Assembly (NCBI GenBank): GCA_002412555.1
Contig: DHVH01000009.1
Coordinates: 1,617-27,703, forward strand
Direction: 5' to 3'
Length of the DNA stretch: 26,087 bases
Source of the DNA: Marinilabiliaceae bacterium UBA5213
GTDB taxonomy: Bacteria; Bacteroidota; Bacteroidia; Bacteroidales; Marinilabiliaceae
Shown here: one piece after another, positions 25,123-26,087 of the stretch
Layout: each line of letters begins with the position of its first letter
Position numbering within the stretch: position 1 is the first letter of the stretch
Notes under the pieces: generated by a model
Database searches by the model: none
Told to the model about the DNA's origin: nothing
The model's input: only the letters and a program-made list of their open reading frames with translations
Position numbers and translations under genes: made by a program

Positions 25123-25150
25123 TCAGGGCATCACTTTGGTGATGCCCTGA
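25123..25150 (-). other. Perfect hairpin between the chemoreceptor gene and cheR
   Basis: TCAGGGCATCAC (25123-25134) and GTGATGCCCTGA (25139-25150) form a perfect 12-bp stem with a 4-nt loop. No T run follows on the minus strand (ACGGCCAATAAAATAATTCG leads straight to the cheR ATG), so it is not a standard intrinsic terminator. It may act as a partial terminator, attenuator or mRNA stabiliser that sets receptor-to-enzyme ratio. Confidence 0.7.
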
Positions 25151-25217
25151 TATTACCTAGCGTAGATAAACTTATTACCAACCCATTGTCACGGCCATTT
25201 TAATATTGCCAAGTTCA

Positions 25218-26087
25218 CTAAAATCTTTGATAATCGTGATCACTGGCCTCTCCTACCCGCATCTTTAAATCAATGCCCTTAGGAACTTTAACGGGTTCTT
25301 CGCTGTCCACATCAAACTTAGTATAGACCTTAACCGCCTTATGATTCACCGACTTGTTTTTATTGCTCTTACGCAACCGCCCCTTGTTGGTTTCGATGTT
25401 AAAGTAAGAAACCACTTCTTTCATCTGCTCGGCTTGGCCCGACAACTCCTCTGAACTGGATGCCATCTCTTCTGAAGCTGCGGCATTTTGCTGAATCACC
25501 TGATTTAACTGCTGAATAGCGCCATTGATCTGCTCGGCACCGGCATTTTGCTCCATACTGGCTGCAGCAATTTCCTGCACCAACTGAGCTGTTTTCTCTA
25601 TCTCCGGTACTATGGCTGCCAATTGCTGACTGGCCTCTTCCGAAACCCGAACACCGCTTTCCGACAATTCATCAATTTCTTCGGCGGCTATCTGACTGCG
25701 CTCAGCCAGTTTGCGCACCTCCTCCGCCACCACTGCAAAACCTTTGCCATGCTCACCAGCTCGGGCTGCTTCAACTGCTGCATTGAGGGCCAACATATTG
25801 GTCTGGTAAGCAATATCACCAATAATAGACACTTTTTTGGCAATTTCTCTCATCGATTTCACAGCAATATCGGTACTTTGTGATCCCCGCTTGATACCTG
25901 ATGCGGCCTGAATCGCTATTTTCTCCGTCTCCAGGGCATTGTCGGTATTCTGCTGAATGTTGGCCACCATCTCTTCCATGGAAGAGGATACTTCCTCGGC
26001 CGATGAAGCCTGCTCGCTGGCTCCTTGCGACATTTGCTGGGAAGTGCCGCTCATTTCCTGACTGGCAGCGGAAATATTATCTGCCCC
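25218..26087 (-). CDS. Methyl-accepting chemotaxis protein, signalling domain (partial)
   Basis: The frame is open to the right edge with no stop, so at least 289 residues are the C-terminal half of a larger receptor; the ATG at 26054 is internal. It is a long antiparallel coiled coil with the conserved hairpin tip IAYQTNMLALNAAVEAARAG followed by GKGFAVVAEEVRKLAERS, which binds CheA and CheW. Flanking Glu/Gln/Ala-rich heptads (ASSAEEVSSSMEEM, AAASEEMASSSEEL) are the likely methylation helices. After the coiled coil there is a basic linker of about 60 residues and a C-terminal DYQRF, which resembles the W/F-x-x-F/W docking pentapeptide that recruits CheR and CheB. The sensor part and membrane topology lie outside the window. 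Confidence 0.93.
   Translation of the reverse strand, partial: GADNISAASQEMSGTSQQMSQGASEQASSAEEVSSSMEEMVANIQQNTDNALETEKIAIQAASGIKRGSQSTDIAVKSMREIAKKVSIIGDIAYQTNMLALNAAVEAARAGEHGKGFAVVAEEVRKLAERSQIAAEEIDELSESGVRVSEEASQQLAAIVPEIEKTAQLVQEIAAASMEQNAGAEQINGAIQQLNQVIQQNAAASEEMASSSEELSGQAEQMKEVVSYFNIETNKGRLRKSNKNKSVNHKAVKVYTKFDVDSEEPVKVPKGIDLKMRVGEASDHDYQRF

Noticed and set aside
1..26087. Transposases, integrases, tRNA or rRNA genes, CRISPR arrays
   Set aside because: None was seen. The window is accounted for by one PUL and one chemotaxis cluster, with no target-site duplications or inverted repeats framing either.

Overview
The window comes from a member of the Bacteroidota. The evidence is two SusC/SusD pairs, type IX secretion (T9SS) C-terminal sorting tails on two proteins, Bacteroidota-type lipoboxes, TAnnTTTG-type -7 promoter elements and A-rich translation starts without Shine-Dalgarno sequences. 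A chemotaxis block in the same genome would fit a motile or gliding free-living lineage such as the Marinilabiliales, but that placement is an inference.

Positions 1-22,445 are one polysaccharide utilisation locus (PUL). On the left, leftward and cut by the window edge, is the periplasmic sensor half of a hybrid two-component type regulator (1-1194). To its right is a leftward operon of four genes, SusC1-SusD1-SusC2-SusD2 (11127 to 1365), closed by a strong intrinsic terminator at 1293-1330. A 453-bp divergent region (11128-11580) follows. Then come three rightward transcription units: a small secreted, probably carbohydrate-binding T9SS protein (11581-12426), a GH5-CBM6 lipoprotein (12684-14492) and a GH5-CBM13-T9SS protein (14736-16931). 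Facing them is a leftward operon of GH2, GH3 and GH88 enzymes (22388 to 17017).

The genes suggest the following division of labour, which is inference. The two paralogous GH5 enzymes and the small binding protein act at the surface or outside the cell. The two SusCD complexes import oligosaccharides. GH2 (with the N-x-K carboxylate-binding motif of beta-glucuronidases), GH88 (unsaturated glucuronyl hydrolase) and GH3 finish degradation in the periplasm. The substrate is therefore probably a beta-glucan-like polymer that carries uronic acid. No polysaccharide lyase is in the window.

The most notable signal is regulatory. Three separate PUL promoters (upstream of 11581, 12684 and, on the minus strand, 22388) share one geometry. 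Each has two GGA-headed boxes exactly 21 bp apart, and the inner box begins exactly 35 bp before a TAnnTTTG-like -7 element with no evident -33 element. This looks like the operator of the PUL activator, plausibly the truncated regulator at the left edge.

Positions 22,610-26,087 are an unrelated leftward chemotaxis cluster: the signalling half of a methyl-accepting protein (cut by the right edge), cheR, and a cheB whose reading frame runs on into a small four-helix membrane protein, probably through loss of the cheB stop codon.
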